Shown piece by piece: positions 1 through 11,199 of a stretch of 64,000 nt of DNA (positions within the stretch are counted from its first letter, which is position 1; every line of letters starts with the position of its first letter). Source of the DNA: Prorocentrum cordatum (taxonomy: Eukaryota > Sar > Dinophyceae > Prorocentrales > Prorocentraceae); NCBI GenBank assembly GCA_963575745.1, contig CAUYUJ010020547.1, positions 35,001 to 99,000 of the forward strand, written 5' to 3'. The position numbers and the translations under genes are program-made. Below the pieces are notes generated by a model. That model saw only the letters and a list, made by a program, of their open reading frames with translations, ran no database searches and was not told the DNA's origin.

Positions 1-383
1 GGGGAGGCGGGCGGAGGAAGAGGAGGGAGAGGGGAGGAGGAAGGCGGAGGAGGAGAAGGAGAAAGGGGAGAAGGGCGGAGGATGAGGGGGAGGGGGGAGG
101 AGGAAGGGTGGGGGTAGGAAGAGGAGGAGAGAGGCGGAGGCGGAGGGAGGAGGAGGAGGAGAGAGGAGGAGGAGGAGGAGAAAGGGGAGGAGGAGGAGGA
201 GGAGGAGAAGGAGGAGGAGGAGGAGGGAGGAGGAGGGGAGGGGAGGAGGAGGAGGAGAGAGGAGGAGGAGGAGGAGGAGGAGGAGGAGGAGGAGGAGGAG
301 GAGGAGGAGGAGGAGGAGGGGGGGAGGAGGAGGAGGAGGAGGAGGAGGAGGAGGAGGAGGAGGAGGAGGAGGAGGAGGAGGAC
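1..383. repeat. GGA/GAG purine tract
   Basis: Almost pure G/A in a GGA-type trinucleotide pattern. Its Gly/Glu/Arg open frame is a composition artefact. At least ten more purine or pyrimidine tracts of this kind occur in the window. Confidence 0.95.
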
Positions 384-414
384 GATTGTAGGAACGCGTC
401 TTTTTGTTCGCGGC

Positions 415-605
415 CATAGCGGGCGCTATGGGGGGAGAGAGGGGGGGGTGCGGGAGGGGGCATAACGTAGCGCCCCCCACCCCGCTAGACTGTGGTGCCA
501 GACGCACTGTGGCAGTGCCGGGGACGCACTAAGGGGGGGAGCGTGACGTTTTGGGGGGGGGTAGGGGGCAGATCGCGCGTTATAGCCCAGAGGGTAAGAC
601 CACTC
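415..605. mobile_element. Dispersed repeat REP-N, copy 1
   Basis: Matches 43900-44095 along its length, including the shared stretch gactgtggtgcc, cagtgccggggacgcact and a GCGCGTTATAGCCC end. The ends are roughly inverted (GGGCGCTATG at the left, CGCGTTATAGCCC at the right). No coding capacity. From 606 to about 900 I see nothing recognisable. Confidence 0.6.
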
Positions 606-899
606 TCTAGTGTAGCGCTAATACCCCAAGGGTAAGCATAAAAATTTGTGTGTCGGGTGAAACACTGGGGCTCTCCCATCCTTGATAATCGGTGCTGATG
701 AAATGCGGGAAGTCCCACCTTCTGCTGATGATGGTGCACGTGTTGCACCGTTTTAGGCACTGTAAGTTCATGGTGTGCATGCATCCTCCGCATGTCGAGT
801 GGCAGCCACCTCTGTTCACCTCATTAAGACAATCGCCTCAACAATTGGCAAACACAAGCGGAGGGTTCGCAGGATCGCCAGCACTGCGGCCAGGCTGTG

Positions 900-3690
900 T
901 CTAGGAGGCCAAAGCGTCGTCTCAGAACGCATCGGCTAGAACAGAGGCCCCAGTTTAAGATAAACTTTCCAACATGCTAGGCTGGGAAGGCGCACCCCCA
1001 ACTTGCCGTATCGCGGCGCTGCCCTGTCGAAGGGCCAATGCACCAACATGACGGGTATCACGGTATCAACGATGAAAAAGAAATCACTTGAGGAAAAGGA
1101 GGCGGAAATGCGCAGACCCCCTGAAAAATCATGCCTGGTATTCGCCGCGGCAAGAAAACACTCTGCAAATGAGCACGACTGGGGAAGGCTCATCCCCGTT
1201 CAGCCGTATCAGGGTGCTGCCTTGTGAAGGGACAGTGGCACAGGTTGACACGTAGCACGGCATCAAACAACAAAAAGACAAGCGCAATTGAGGAAATCGA
1301 TGCGAAAATGTGCAGAACAACTCGACTAGAATGCCTGGTATTCGCCACAGCACGAAATCACGCTCCACATGCACAAAACTCGAAAGTGTCCATCCATTTA
1401 CAGCCACATGAGGGAGCTGCCCGCAGGAGTTGAATACGTCGTCCAAGCATGCATTGCGAAGGCAAGACCGCCAGCATTGCCACCGGGCTGTGTCCTAGAG
1501 GCCAATGGCTCGTCTGGGGACGGAATCACTCGAACGGACAAGCCCACGAAGTAAAGAGAGGCCGTTCTACGAACAAACTGTCGAACGTGCTAGGCTGGGG
1601 AAAGCGCGCCCCCGCACAACCGAATCAAGGCGCTGCCCTGCGGAGGTAAATGCGTCGTGCGACCGTGCGTTGCAGAAGAAAGACCGCTAGCATTACCGCC
1701 AGGCTGTGCCCGTAAGGCTGAAGCCTCAGCTGGAAGCCGAACCAGTAAAACGGAAGAACTCACGAAACAAACATGTGTTAAGAGCGACCGTTCCATGATC
1801 AAACTGTTTCAACGTGCTGCACTGGGCATGGCTCACCCGCATACAAGCGAATGAAATATAAAAGCGTTGCTCTGTGCAGGTAGGTAACACGTGCGAGTGG
1901 CCATTGCGAACGCAAGATCACTGGCATTGCCGCTGCGCTGTGTCGTAGAGGTTAACGCATCGTCTGGGGACGGAACCGCTCGAAAGAACAAGCCCACGAA
2001 GTAAAGATTGGCCGTTCTGTCAGAAACCTTCGAACGTGCCAGACTGGGAAGGCTCACGCCAGACGGCCCAATCGAGGCGCTGCCCTGAGGAGATCAATAC
2101 CTCGCGACAGCGTGGATTGTGAAGGCAAGACCGCCTGCATCGCCACTCGGCTGCTTCCTGGGGGCCAAAAGACAGCCAATGATGGAAACGGAATCAGTAG
2201 AACGGATCATCTCGCGCATCGAAAGGCCGCCGTCCCATGCTCATGTTTTCCACGTGCTAAGATGGGGAAGGCCCACCCCCATACAGCCGTACAAAATATG
2301 GAGGCGCTGATCTGTGGAGATCGATGGCACGTGCGAAACCCCATCATGAAAACAAGATCACCGGCATTGCCGCTGGTCTGTCCTGGAGGTTATTAACGCC
2401 TCGTCTGGGGACGGAGTCGCTCGAACGGACAAGCCCACCCAGTACAGAGCATCCGCTCTATAAGAAACTTTCGGACGTGCTAGACTGGGGAAAGCCCACC
2501 CCCATACGGCCGTATCAAAGCGCTGCCCTGAAGAGGTAAACACCTCGCGACAGCGTGTATTGCGAATGCAGGACCGCCGGCATTGCCGCCGGGCTGCGCC
2601 CTGGAGCTGGAGGCTAAAGCCTCTGCTTGAACCAGAACCGGTAGAATGGATAAGCCCACGAAGACGAGAGCTTACGTTTCATGATCGCCTGGTCTGGCAA
2701 CGGATCCGCTAGACTGGACAAGCTCACGAAGCGCGGCAAGAGCTGCCGTTCCATCGCGCATTAAGTTTGCAACGCGCAGAGCTTGGGAAGGCTCACCCCC
2801 TGTGGGTATATATTCAACGTGCGAGCGTCCAGGGTGAAAGCAGGATCGCCAGCATTGCCGCCAGGCGTTGTCCTGGATGCCAACGCATCGCCTTGGGACA
2901 GAATCGCTCGAACGGACAAGCTCACGAAGCAAAGAGCTGCCGCTCTAGTGCGACACTTTCAGACGCACAACACGGGAAAGGCCCACCCCCACACAGCCGT
3001 ATCAAAACGCTGTCATAAACGCTGCACAATAAAATGTCATACCTCGTTCGAGCGCGCATTGCGAACGCAGGACCGCCGGCACCGCCACCAAATTGTGCCC
3101 TGGAGACTAAGGCCTCAACTGGAAACGGAATCGCTAGAACGCACAACCTCACGAATTAAAAAGCAATGCCGCTCTACGGAATGACTTCGACAGGGGCCAC
3201 ACTGGGGAAGGTCCACTCCCATATAGCCGTATTAGGGTGCTGCCATGTGCAAGTGGCAACGACCAAGAATAATGGGCACCACGGCATCACCCAAAAAGGA
3301 ACGCACTTGAGGACACCAGAGGAATGCGAAAACCAACTGAGCTAGAATGTCTGGCATTCGACGCGGTAAGAACACACTCTTCAAATGTGCAAGACTGGAG
3401 GAGGCTCGCCCACATTTAGCCGCATCAGGCTGCTACCTGCGGAATGGCCATTGCCCCAGCATGAGGGGCATCGCGGCATCGCAAAGAAACAGGGACCGCA
3501 CTTGAGGAAATCGAGCCAGACATGCGCAAACCAACTGAACTATAATGCCTGGCATCCGGCGCGGCAAGAAAACACTCTTCAAATATGCCAGACTGGAGGA
3601 AGCCCCCCCCAATGCAGCCGTATCAGGGCGTCGTTCTGCGGAGGCATAGACCTCGTGCGAAGGCCAAAAGTAACCTGACTGGACAGGCAG
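900..3690. repeat. Degenerate ~200-230-bp satellite, about 13 units
   Basis: The same landmarks recur every ~200-230 bp: a 'gctaggctggggaaggc' block followed by 'gccgtatcaaggcgctgcc' (near 975, 1590, 1815, 2040, 2255, 2475, 2780, 2965, 3200, 3390, 3590), and 'ccgccaggctgtgtcct' (near 1485, 1700, 1935, 2145, 2370, 2590, 2860, 3085). Two unit types exist. One carries an 'acttgaggaaatcga...gcctggcattcg' block and sits only at the two edges (about 1020-1390 and 3250-3600). The other fills the middle. No gene seen. Confidence 0.8.
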
Positions 3691-3721
3691 GCGCGAAGGA
3701 GCTTTGCAGCTCCGTCCAGCT

Positions 3722-3870
3722 TCAGGAGGGGGATGGGGAAAAGGAGGGGAGGACGACGAGGAGGAGGGGTTGGGGGGACACGAGAGAGAGGAGGTGGAGG
3801 AGGAGGAGGAGGAGGAGGAGGATAAGGAGGAAAAGGAGGAAAAGGAGGAGGAGGAGGAGGCGGAGGCAAG
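3722..3870. repeat. GGA purine tract
   Basis: GGA/GAA-rich simple repeat. Overlapping charged open frames on both strands are artefacts. Confidence 0.9.
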
Positions 3871-4057
3871 CGTACCAAAGGGGGGGGTGGAATCGCCCGC
3901 GCCTAGCAAGGGGGGGCACGTCGGGCCCAGCGAACCCGAGCTCCCGCAAGGCCGAGCGCGCGGTGCCCGGGTGGACCTGGGGCGCAGAGAGAACCTCGGG
4001 CGGCAGATGGCGGAGCTGACGATCCACACGGGAGGCTACACGTAGTTCATGTCTAAT

Positions 4058-4215
4058 CGTGCTCATTTCTAATGGTGCTCGTTTGTTAATTGTTCCTGGC
4101 CCCCTAGTGGCCAGGAAGAGGCCCAGGATGGAACAAGTAGAAATAAAAGGACCTTGGCCCCCCCCCCAAAAAAAATCAAGGGATTTTCGAAGAATTAGAA
4201 ATGAATAGTGTGTAC
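4058..4215 (+). mobile_element. Left arm of a 3.9-kb inverted-repeat pair (IR-O)
   Basis: Matches the reverse complement of 7799-7960 with scattered differences. Shared blocks include CCCCCTAGTGGCCAGG, AAGAGGCCCAGGATGGAAC and an AGAAATGAAnAGTGTGTA stretch. The arm holds its own short hairpin (CCTGGCC...GGCCAGG). It may be the terminal inverted repeat of one ~3.9-kb element or two copies of a ~155-bp MITE in opposite orientation. Confidence 0.6.
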
Positions 4216-5194
4216 ATAATGCCTCAAATGGTCAAGAGCATGTTCACAGCCGAAAATGTACTACAACTTCCCTCCGGCATGGAAGTCTGATGACTCGCAG
4301 GCCGGCCCCCACCGATCGCTCGGAGCCAAGTCCAGGCCCGCGGCCGCAAAATCAGAACTGGAGATCGCAGCGGCTCGACCAAGGCAAAGCTTGAGCAGCC
4401 GCCCCCGGTCGGCTCATTTCCTGGAGGGGCCTCGAGGACCAGAGCGCATGCCATATTCGGGGACCGCTGGACCTTAAAGGGGGCATTCGGGGACCTAGGA
4501 AGCAAGCGCCCGCGACCGGCCTCAGGGGACAGCTCAGAGGGGGGCCCCGACGCGGCGTCAGCCTGAAACTCAACGCACCCTTTTGCCTCCCAGCGTCGCG
4601 GCGAGAGGCGGCCAGCAGGCAGCATTGACAGTCGGAGCTAGTCCCGATGCTCCACGCCAACGTTCTGGGGCTTCAACCGCGGCCAGACCCGGGCATGGCC
4701 AGGCAGGGCGTGAATCGCAGGTCGCGCCAGAGTCGCTTCACTGAAGATTTCCAACGGAAGCGCCCGGGGCCCATGATACTCAGCAAGATGGGATCGGGGA
4801 CTTCAAAGCCTTCGGGGCACCCCCTAGGTCGTCTGCGCAGACACGATTGACGCCGAGGCCCTCGGCTCCAAACCAGCGGCGCAGGTCGCGCAGAGCAGGA
4901 GCCAGAGCTGCAGCAGAAAAGTAAACCCGACGGAGCACCTCCCTGAGGAAGCCCAGACCGAACCCAGGAAGCACGCGTGGGAAGTCCCCGAACCGAAATC
5001 ACCCCTTCCACCGGCTCCTACAAGGCGCGCTAAAGCCCGAGAGGCGGCGCTGCCGGGCTGGCCATCTTCGCCAGCGCGAGGGGCGCGAACTCCTGCGATG
5101 AACTCGGGAACGCGTGCCCATGGCCGAGGGCGCGAAGAAGAGGACAGTCGTCGGGCAGAGCGCGCGCGGGAAACCAAGCAAGCCGCCAGGACAT

Positions 5195-5622
5195 TCACGC
5201 CGAGAGTTCGGCCTCGCACGAAGCCACGCGACCCCCGGGAGCAAACAGATCCAGAGGGCGTCGAATCGATATGTTAACCGCAGCAATCGAGAGCTCCACG
5301 CACGCATTTCGGATCCCCAGGAAACGAACCGCACCGGCCCCCCGTTCACATTCGCCGCCAGCCTCGTTGGAGTTCAGCTCGCCCGCGGGCAAGAACGCCT
5401 GGAGCGCGACTCTCGGACAGGAAAAAAGCCAGCGCCAGCAAGCCTCCACAAGAGGCCGCCGCGCAATAAAATCAAGCCCGACGGGCGCGCAAGACGCGCC
5501 GCATAGCGTGGGCGATCGCGCCCCGGAGCAGTCGCTGACGCGAGTCGCAACTGCCCCGAGCATCGCGCAGGCGGGGAGCCGGCAGCTATCGAAGCCCACA
5601 GGGTCCACGAAGCAGTCGACAT

Positions 5623-5656
<34 letters not shown>

Positions 5657-5995
5657 CCACGGCGCACGAGCGAAGATAGGACCCCCAGTCGAAGTGAGAG
5701 CGCAAGCACGATCGGCAGCGCCCTCCACCCCTTGGCCACCCACCACCACCGCTCCAAGAACCAACCTCCTCGAAAACGGAAACCAGGGCCGGCGCGCCGA
5801 TCCGTCGCCTGCAACCGCCGACGACTGCGAGGGCGCGACCCCGCACCCCGCGCTCGTTCGAGGCGCGCCCGCAGCGAACCTCGATCGAGGCCAGCCACCC
5901 GCAGCCGCACTTTGCAGGTCCAGCGCTGGAAAGAGGCCCAGAGGAGCAGGCACGCGCGGCGACCGCGAATCTCGACGCAGCCTGGCGCCATCTCG
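5195..5995 (-). CDS. Unidentified long open frame with poly-alanine run (weak)
   Basis: A continuous minus-strand frame of about 265 codons whose third positions are richer in GC than the local average. The (CAG)11 run at 5622-5655 reads as poly-alanine. No domain, signal peptide or family is recognisable. The plus strand also carries open frames over the same bases, as expected in GC-rich DNA, so coding status is unproven. The upstream end runs into fold-back element FB-H, which suggests the true 5' part is spliced on or missing. Confidence 0.2.
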
Positions 5996-6005
5996 CGCAA
6001 AGCCT

Positions 6006-6238
6006 AGGGGAACGAAAAATGGCATAAACATAAAAACTCTGAGGTCCGCGCGGATTTCTCGGATCGGCGCTGGGGCCCCCCGGTGGTGCCTCCGGCGCCG
6101 CCCCCAGCGCCGCCCCCAGCGCCGCCCCCAGCGCCGCCCCTGGCGCGCTCCGCGCGCCAGGGAGGGGGGCCCAGCGCCGATCCAAGAAATCCGCGCGGAC
6201 CCCCGAGTTTTTATGTTTCCGTCACTTTTCGTTCCCCG
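6006..6238. mobile_element. Fold-back element FB-H, copy 1
   Basis: Near-perfect inverted repeat. The left arm starts AGGGGAACGAAAAATGG, then CATAAACATAAA and GGTCCGCGCGGATTTC. The right arm mirrors it and ends CACTTTTCGTTCCCC. The centre is expanded by three CCCCCAGCGCCG units. Six copies in the window share this plan (6.0, 11.2, 12.0 truncated, 19.9, 33.8 and 59.0 kb). No coding capacity, so non-autonomous. Confidence 0.85.
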
Positions 6239-7354
6239 AGGGCCAGCGGAAGCTCAGCGCGACGACAGTCCCGGCGCCAGACAGCGCAAGCTGGCGCACG
6301 AGCAAGATGCGACGGCACACGGGGGCCCCCAAGGGTGCTCGCGCGCTACGACGCCACGGCAGACGCACGGCTCGCTTCTTGCACCCGCACTTCACATCGC
6401 TCCAGACGACGAGGGGGCACGTGTTCACGGGCGTTTCTTCATGCGTCACATGCTGGCCCAGGGCCGTCCTGCGCAGGGGCGAGCGGGCAACGCGCTCGGG
6501 GGCGGGGAGCCTGCTCGCGCCCGGGATCTCGCTGGGGGGGGACGAGACCGCGAGGGCAGCATGATCGCTTACCTGAACGTTCGAGAGCCTCTCCGGGCCA
6601 CCCGCGATACGCGCGCGCAGACATATCTGCGCCACCACCCAACCAGGCCAAGAGCACCAGACGCGGCCAACGGCAGCCACCGCGCCAGCCCGTCTGTCGG
6701 AATGGGTCGCAGCGGCAGGCGATATCTCAAGAAAGCCATCTAGCGTGGCGTTCCACCTCGGGACCTGCGCGCGCCGGGGGCGAGGGATTCTACGGGCCAC
6801 CCGCGGCCGCGAGATGCTCGGCCTCTCCTCCGAGGCAAAATGAAGATCGCCAGTGGCAACAACTGAATAGCCCTCAGGATTAGCTTCAGACTTGGCTGGG
6901 CCCCCGGCGATCTCGGCGCGCGCGCCCCGCGCTCGCCGCGCAGCTCAACATGGTTGCGAATATGCAGACGCACAAGCGCTGCAAGTTACACTCCAGAGCT
7001 CGACTCGCAAGACGCACCCAGGAGGGGGCGCGAGGAGCGGGAGGGGGCCGCAGGAGGGGGAGCCAGGAAAGTGCCCTCGCAGAGCTGGGCGCCTGGCCAG
7101 ACAGCGGCAACCCCCCCTCGGGCGCGGCCTTCGCGGCCCTCGCCACAGAAGCTCGAAAAAAAAGCGTCGGGCAAGGCTCTGCGCGACATGCGCGCGGAGC
7201 TGCTCCCCGCTGTGACGCGCTGCCTGCAGCGCGGCAACGGGGGACCCAAGGCGAAGCCTGCAGAGGCAACCCAGCTTCTGCGGCGCACGAGCCCGCTCAC
7301 ACTGCAGGAGCGCCCTCGCGTTCAAAGTCGCGAAAATTTGAGCGGGGGCCGACC

Positions 7355-7575
7355 GCCCCGGCATTCCTATAAGACTACCGCGAAATATTGTTGGAACCCA
7401 AAAATGTCCGAACAATGAAAACAATGGTCTCAGAACATAAACCCGATGTGTTAAGACAAGACAGCCCCAGCCAGAAATGTCACGGGAACATCTCGCAGAA
7501 ACCACGAAAGGTTCTTAGAACATTGTTTGGTAGGCCCCTAGGCGAGCCAGGACGCTTCGCCACTGCTTGAACGTT
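7355..7575. mobile_element. Dispersed repeat REP-J, copy 1
   Basis: Starts CGGCATTCCTATAAGACTA and ends ...GCGAGCCAGGACGC. Matches 18105-18340 in the same orientation, including AAGACAGCCCCAGCCAGAA and GAACATCTCG. No open frame in common. Confidence 0.7.
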
Positions 7576-7798
7576 GGGACCGCAGACGGAGCTCACGCCT
7601 TAGAGGAACTGCCGCGGCGAACGCGGGGGGAGGTGAGCACCGCGGCTAGAAGGCACCGCGGCGGCCCCCCCGTCGGGCGCGAAGATCGGGATCCCGCCCT
7701 GCCCCTCACCTCGTACCTGCCGAGGCCCCACTGGCGGATCGCCGCCGTGCTCCCACGTGAGTTCGGCCGCGCCCCGGCCAGACTCCGGCTCCATTTGC

Positions 7799-7960
7799 AC
7801 GGGGCATCCCGCCCCCAGGATACACACTGTTCATTTCTATGTTCTTTTTCGCAAATTCCTCGATTTTCTGGGGGGCAAGATCCTTTCATTTCTAATTGTT
7901 CCATCCTGGGCCTCTTCCTGGCCACTAGGGGGATAGGAACAACTAGAAACGAGCACGACG
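7799..7960 (-). mobile_element. Right arm of the inverted-repeat pair (IR-O)
   Basis: Reverse-complement partner of 4058-4215. It ends with GTTCCATCCTGGGCC, CTTCCTGGCCACTAGGGGG and GAAACGAGCACG. Together the two arms bracket about 3.9 kb. Confidence 0.6.
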
Positions 7961-7984
7961 TGTTATCGCATGATATGCGGAGGC

Positions 7985-8961
7985 GGACTTCACCGCTGCA
8001 CCACGCAAGGGAGCTTGAAATTGGCGCCAAACTCCGCCAGCGCAACGAAGATTGCCAAGGGCCTTCCAGGCACAACGCGCCGCGAGGCCAGCAGCGCCAA
8101 TGAACCTGAGGACGAAGTGCTTGGCGAGGGGGTCGCTGGACGACACCTTGCACCGGTCCCCCCCAGTCGAGAGCTCATCCATCCGCGTCTTAACCACAGC
8201 GGTAACTTCGGGGCGGACGGCGAGTTGCCCAGCACTGATGCGCATGATCGTGCCGTCCGTGTCGCGGTCAAAACTGGTACGCGTTGAGTTGAAGGGGCTT
8301 GGTGGACTGCTTGTTCGCGATGACCAGGGCCTGCTCCAATTCCTTGATCTGATCAGCCATCTGGCGCAGCAACTCATCATGGGCACCGACACGTCCCGTA
8401 TGGGTTTTGATCCGCGCGTCAATACCATCGATCCTTTCCAATAGCTCACGACGCACTGCATCCATCTCCAGAGCGACAGCTGAAATCATTTGCTCGTCAA
8501 GCCTGCTGGGGAAGCTCTGGAGATCCGCTTGGCACTTGGCAAGGCACTGGTTGAAGTTCTGAGTGAAACAGGGCGTGACGGGACTGCGACTCTCTCTTGA
8601 CCGTCTCCGTGGTCGAGGTGGCGACGACCGAATCCAACTGCCTCTGGAGACCCATGAGCTCGTCTTTGAGAATGCCTGAGCAGATGGATCGGATATGTTC
8701 TTCGAGCCTGTCCATCTTTTCATCTGAGTCACCAGCATCAAGCCGTACTTGCTGCAAAAGTCTAGTTGGTGTGGACCCTGAAGCCGAGGAGTCGCCAGCA
8801 CTTGCACTACTACCAGCACCACGAGGACGACGCTTGCCATCTGATCTCTTGCAATTGGGCTTGATCACCTTTGACGGAGCAGCCTTCTGTGCCATGCCCT
8901 CACAGGACATGGAGCAGGGACGAGCGAGCGCGGGCCCAGGTACCATAGGAGAGGCCGACAA
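7985..8961 (-). pseudogene. LINE ORF1-like coiled-coil protein, frameshifted retrocopy
   Basis: Minus-strand relic in three frames. The first (from about 8961 or an internal ATG near 8895) has a basic Ser/Ala-rich head and then helix (MDRLEEHIRSICSGILKDEL). A frameshift near 8590 leads to a long coiled coil (LDEQMISAVALEMDAVRREL, then RQMADQIKELEQAL). A second shift near 8270 leads to a segment with DRDTDGTIMRISAGQL and FVLRFIGAAGLAARCAWKAL. That order (basic head, coiled coil, RNA-binding-like domain) fits ORF1 proteins of LINEs; the family call is inference. A spliced-leader relic lies just upstream (8997-9017), which marks it as a reinserted mRNA. No RT follows it. Confidence 0.55.
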
Positions 8962-8996
8962 TCACTGCCTGGCAGAACTGCCTTGCCTGCCGCGGC

Positions 8997-9017
8997 CTGG
9001 AGCCAAAATGGTTACGG
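8997..9017 (-). other. Relic of the dinoflagellate spliced leader
   Basis: Read on the minus strand, 19 of 21 bases match the conserved dinoflagellate trans-spliced leader (CCGTAGCCATTTTGG then CTCAAG). The two differences are at the positions reading A for G in CCGTAaCC and C for A near the 3' end. It sits 36 bases upstream of the coiled-coil retro-ORF in the right orientation, as expected when a trans-spliced mRNA is reverse transcribed and reinserted. Confidence 0.75.
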
Positions 9018-9018
9018 A

Positions 9019-9225
9019 GGAGGAGGAGGAGGAGGAGGAGGAGGAGGAGGAGGAGGAGGAGGAGGAGGAGGAGGAGGGGGAGGAGGAGGAGGAGGAGGAG
9101 GAGGAGGACAGCAGATGGAGGAGGAGAGGAGGAGGAGGAGGAGGAGGAGGAGGAGGGGGGGAGGAGGAGGAGGGGGGGGGGAGGAGGAGGAGGAGGACGC
9201 GGAGGAGGAGGCGGCGGAGGAGAAA
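9019..9225. repeat. GGA purine tract
   Basis: GGA-type simple repeat abutting the spliced-leader relic, so it marks the insertion side of the retrocopy. Confidence 0.95.
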
Positions 9226-9414
9226 GGGGCGGTGCCCCGTCGTCCTGGCGCCCCACCGGCCGGCCCACGGCGGAAGCGCTGCGGCTGCGCGCGCCCGCGG
9301 TCAACGGCCGCGGGCTCACGGCCGCGCGCTGGGCCCCGGGGCGGCCCCGGTCGCCTGCTGGGGCGGGGGGCCGAAGTCCAGCAGAGCAGCGTTCAGGTCC
9401 AGCCCTGCGCCAAA

Positions 9415-9470
9415 GGCCCTTGCATCCTGATCGTGTATCCTCTTGATGCGGGCCGACTGCAGACTCTTTA
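9415..9470 (-). mobile_element. Partial MITE-D, copy 3
   Basis: Its reverse complement (CTGCAGTCGGCCCGCATC, then CAGGATGCAAGGGCC) matches one end of the elements at 59780-59957 and 61976-62152. Only one end remains. Confidence 0.5.
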
Positions 9471-9534
9471 CGTCTGAGAGGCCTCCCCCCCGCTTCCTCC
9501 TCTGCGGCCACCCTCCTCTCCCGCATCCTTGGAG

Positions 9535-9735
9535 TCCCGAAACGGTGCGGTGACACACCGTGCGGTGACCTCGAAATCCCCCAAGATACCTCACCGCACG
9601 GTCCGTCACCGCACGGTCTTGGGACCGTGGAGGCCCCCGTCGCCCGAGAGGTCCTCGGAGAACGACCCGAGTCCCAAAACCGTGCGGTGACCCCGAATCC
9701 CCACCGACTCACCGCACGGTGTGGTCACCGCCCCC
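9535..9735. mobile_element. MITE-G, copy 1
   Basis: Several direct and inverted copies of ACCGTGCGGTGA surround a core with GTCCTCGGAGAACGAC. The core and right end match 47465-47612 in the same orientation. Nested short inverted repeats give strong hairpin potential. Confidence 0.65.
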
Positions 9736-9914
9736 GTTTGGGGGCCCCCCAGCATCACTCGAACGTCGCAGACCATGCTCTGGCCAATTTGATCCATACC
9801 CTGTGGTTGTCGGGCTTCGTCGCCTTGCGCGGGACAGGTACGAATTCTTCCACGGGGGGTGGGGTCGGCCGGGAGAACTCCTCTGCGCGAGCTGCCAGCA
9901 CAAGACCCCCGCCT

Positions 9915-10105
9915 CTTCCCAGATCTCCGACGATCGCTTTGTTCAATCCGAGCGCTTTTCCTCGGTTTCGGCCCCTGGGGACCGCTATCGGGCCCCGGCT
10001 CCATCAAAAACGGATCCAGGGCAAAAAAAATGCCCCGGGGAAGCGATCGGGACCTCCGATGGCCACGGATTGAAAAACAGATCGGCGGATGTCAGGTCCC
10101 TCACC
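9915..10105. mobile_element. Dispersed repeat REP-L, copy 1
   Basis: Matches 55738-55925 in the same orientation: CCGACGAT, TTGTTCAnTCCG, TTTCGGCC, then GGGGAAGCG-TCGGGACCTC and ATCGGCGGATGTC. No shared open frame. Confidence 0.6.
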
Positions 10106-10151
10106 CTTTCTCATTGCGAACAGGATCGATCCACGAACCTGGATGGGGAGA

Positions 10152-10182
10152 TGCATATATAATATACATGTACTTACATATG

Positions 10183-10229
<47 letters not shown>
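10152..10229. repeat. TA then GA microsatellite
   Basis: About 45 bases of TA-rich repeat followed by an uninterrupted (GA) run. Confidence 0.95.
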
Positions 10230-10231
<2 letters not shown>

Positions 10232-10491
10232 GCCCTGGTCTGGGCAACGGGCAGTGCCAATGCTGAGGATATCCGTAGTGATGATACCTTGCCAAGGGCT
10301 GTACTGCGCTGCGCTGTGCCATGCTGTGCCGTGCTGTGCCGGGGGCTGGCTGGGGAAACTCCAACACGTGCCAGCACCCAGACGTCGGGCGGATTTGAGA
10401 TTCTCATCTCGGCGCTCTATCCCGATGCTCGGCCTCTGGGGCGGTCGAACATGGAGCCGGGACGACAAATTGTCCCTGGCTTTGAACGCCC

Positions 10492-10690
10492 GAAATGGGC
10501 ACGGAAAGAATGGGTACAATGCCCAACAACAAATGTTGTCCCAAACCAACGGCGGCCGCTGTTGGGCAGGAGGCCTCCTGTCTCAAATGGACACAGGCCA
10601 CGGCGGCGCGGACAGCGAGTCCTGTTCAAAATGGACAGGAACTGCTGTTGGGCATTGTACCCGTTCTTTCCGTACCCATTTCGTTCGTGC
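10492..10690. mobile_element. Fold-back element FB-K, copy 1
   Basis: Inverted repeat with ~40-bp arms: left GGCACGGAAAGAATGGGTAC then AATGCCCAAC; right mirrors it as GTTGGGCATTGTACCC then GTTCTTTCCGTACCC. A shorter internal hairpin (ACAACAAATGTTGT) lies in the left arm. A second copy at 17905-18072 has lost its right arm. Confidence 0.75.
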
Positions 10691-10959
10691 AGAAGGGCTG
10701 AGGCCTGCGGGGCCTGCCGGGGGCTGGCCACCAAAAAACTCGTCGTGCGAGCACACAGGCCTCCACTTGTTGCTCACTGCGGATGGGCAGCGACGGATGG
10801 CTCCGCGCAACTTTCGGCCTCCAGGGGCCCTGACCGGGCCCCGGGGCCGTCACATAACGGCTCACGAGGAACAGCTGGTCCCACGGATGGGCTCCAGAAC
10901 TCTGGGGGTCCACGCAGAGAAAAACACGACATCGGAGGTTCCAGTCAGACGAAATCGCT

Positions 10960-11085
10960 GAGGATGAATTCGGATGAGGGTTAATCGAAATTCTCTGAGA
11001 GCCGGCGGGACTGGAAGACGTATCGGGCGTCGCGGCCGTCCCATAGCGCCCAAGAACGCTCGGAGAGCGTTCCGGAATGCTCCAG
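10960..11085. mobile_element. Dispersed repeat REP-I, copy 1
   Basis: Shares the series GAGG(A/G)TNAATCGA, TCTCTGAGA, TCGGGCGTCGCGGCC and GAGAGCGTTC with 20108-20240 and, in shorter form, 37098-37183. All three are in the same orientation. Confidence 0.55.
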
Positions 11086-11199
11086 GGCATTTCCCACAGA
11101 CCGAGGCTGTGGTGGCGCGCACGAGGGGAAGTGAGGGGGGAGGGGGAAGGCCCCTCAGGAGGGGGCCGAGTCTCAGCAGGCGCTGGCCCTGCATCTATT

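Larger units (their letters stand above)
4216..7798. other. Interior of the inverted-repeat-bounded segment
   Basis: GC-rich sequence with overlapping open frames on both strands and no recognisable transposase motif. It contains fold-back element FB-H (6006-6238), a (CAG)11 run at 5622-5655 and REP-J at 7355-7575. A plus-strand frame near 7150-7350 looks mildly protein-like (helical, KALRDMRAELLPAV) but I cannot identify it. Otherwise I see nothing that supports a gene. Confidence 0.4.
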
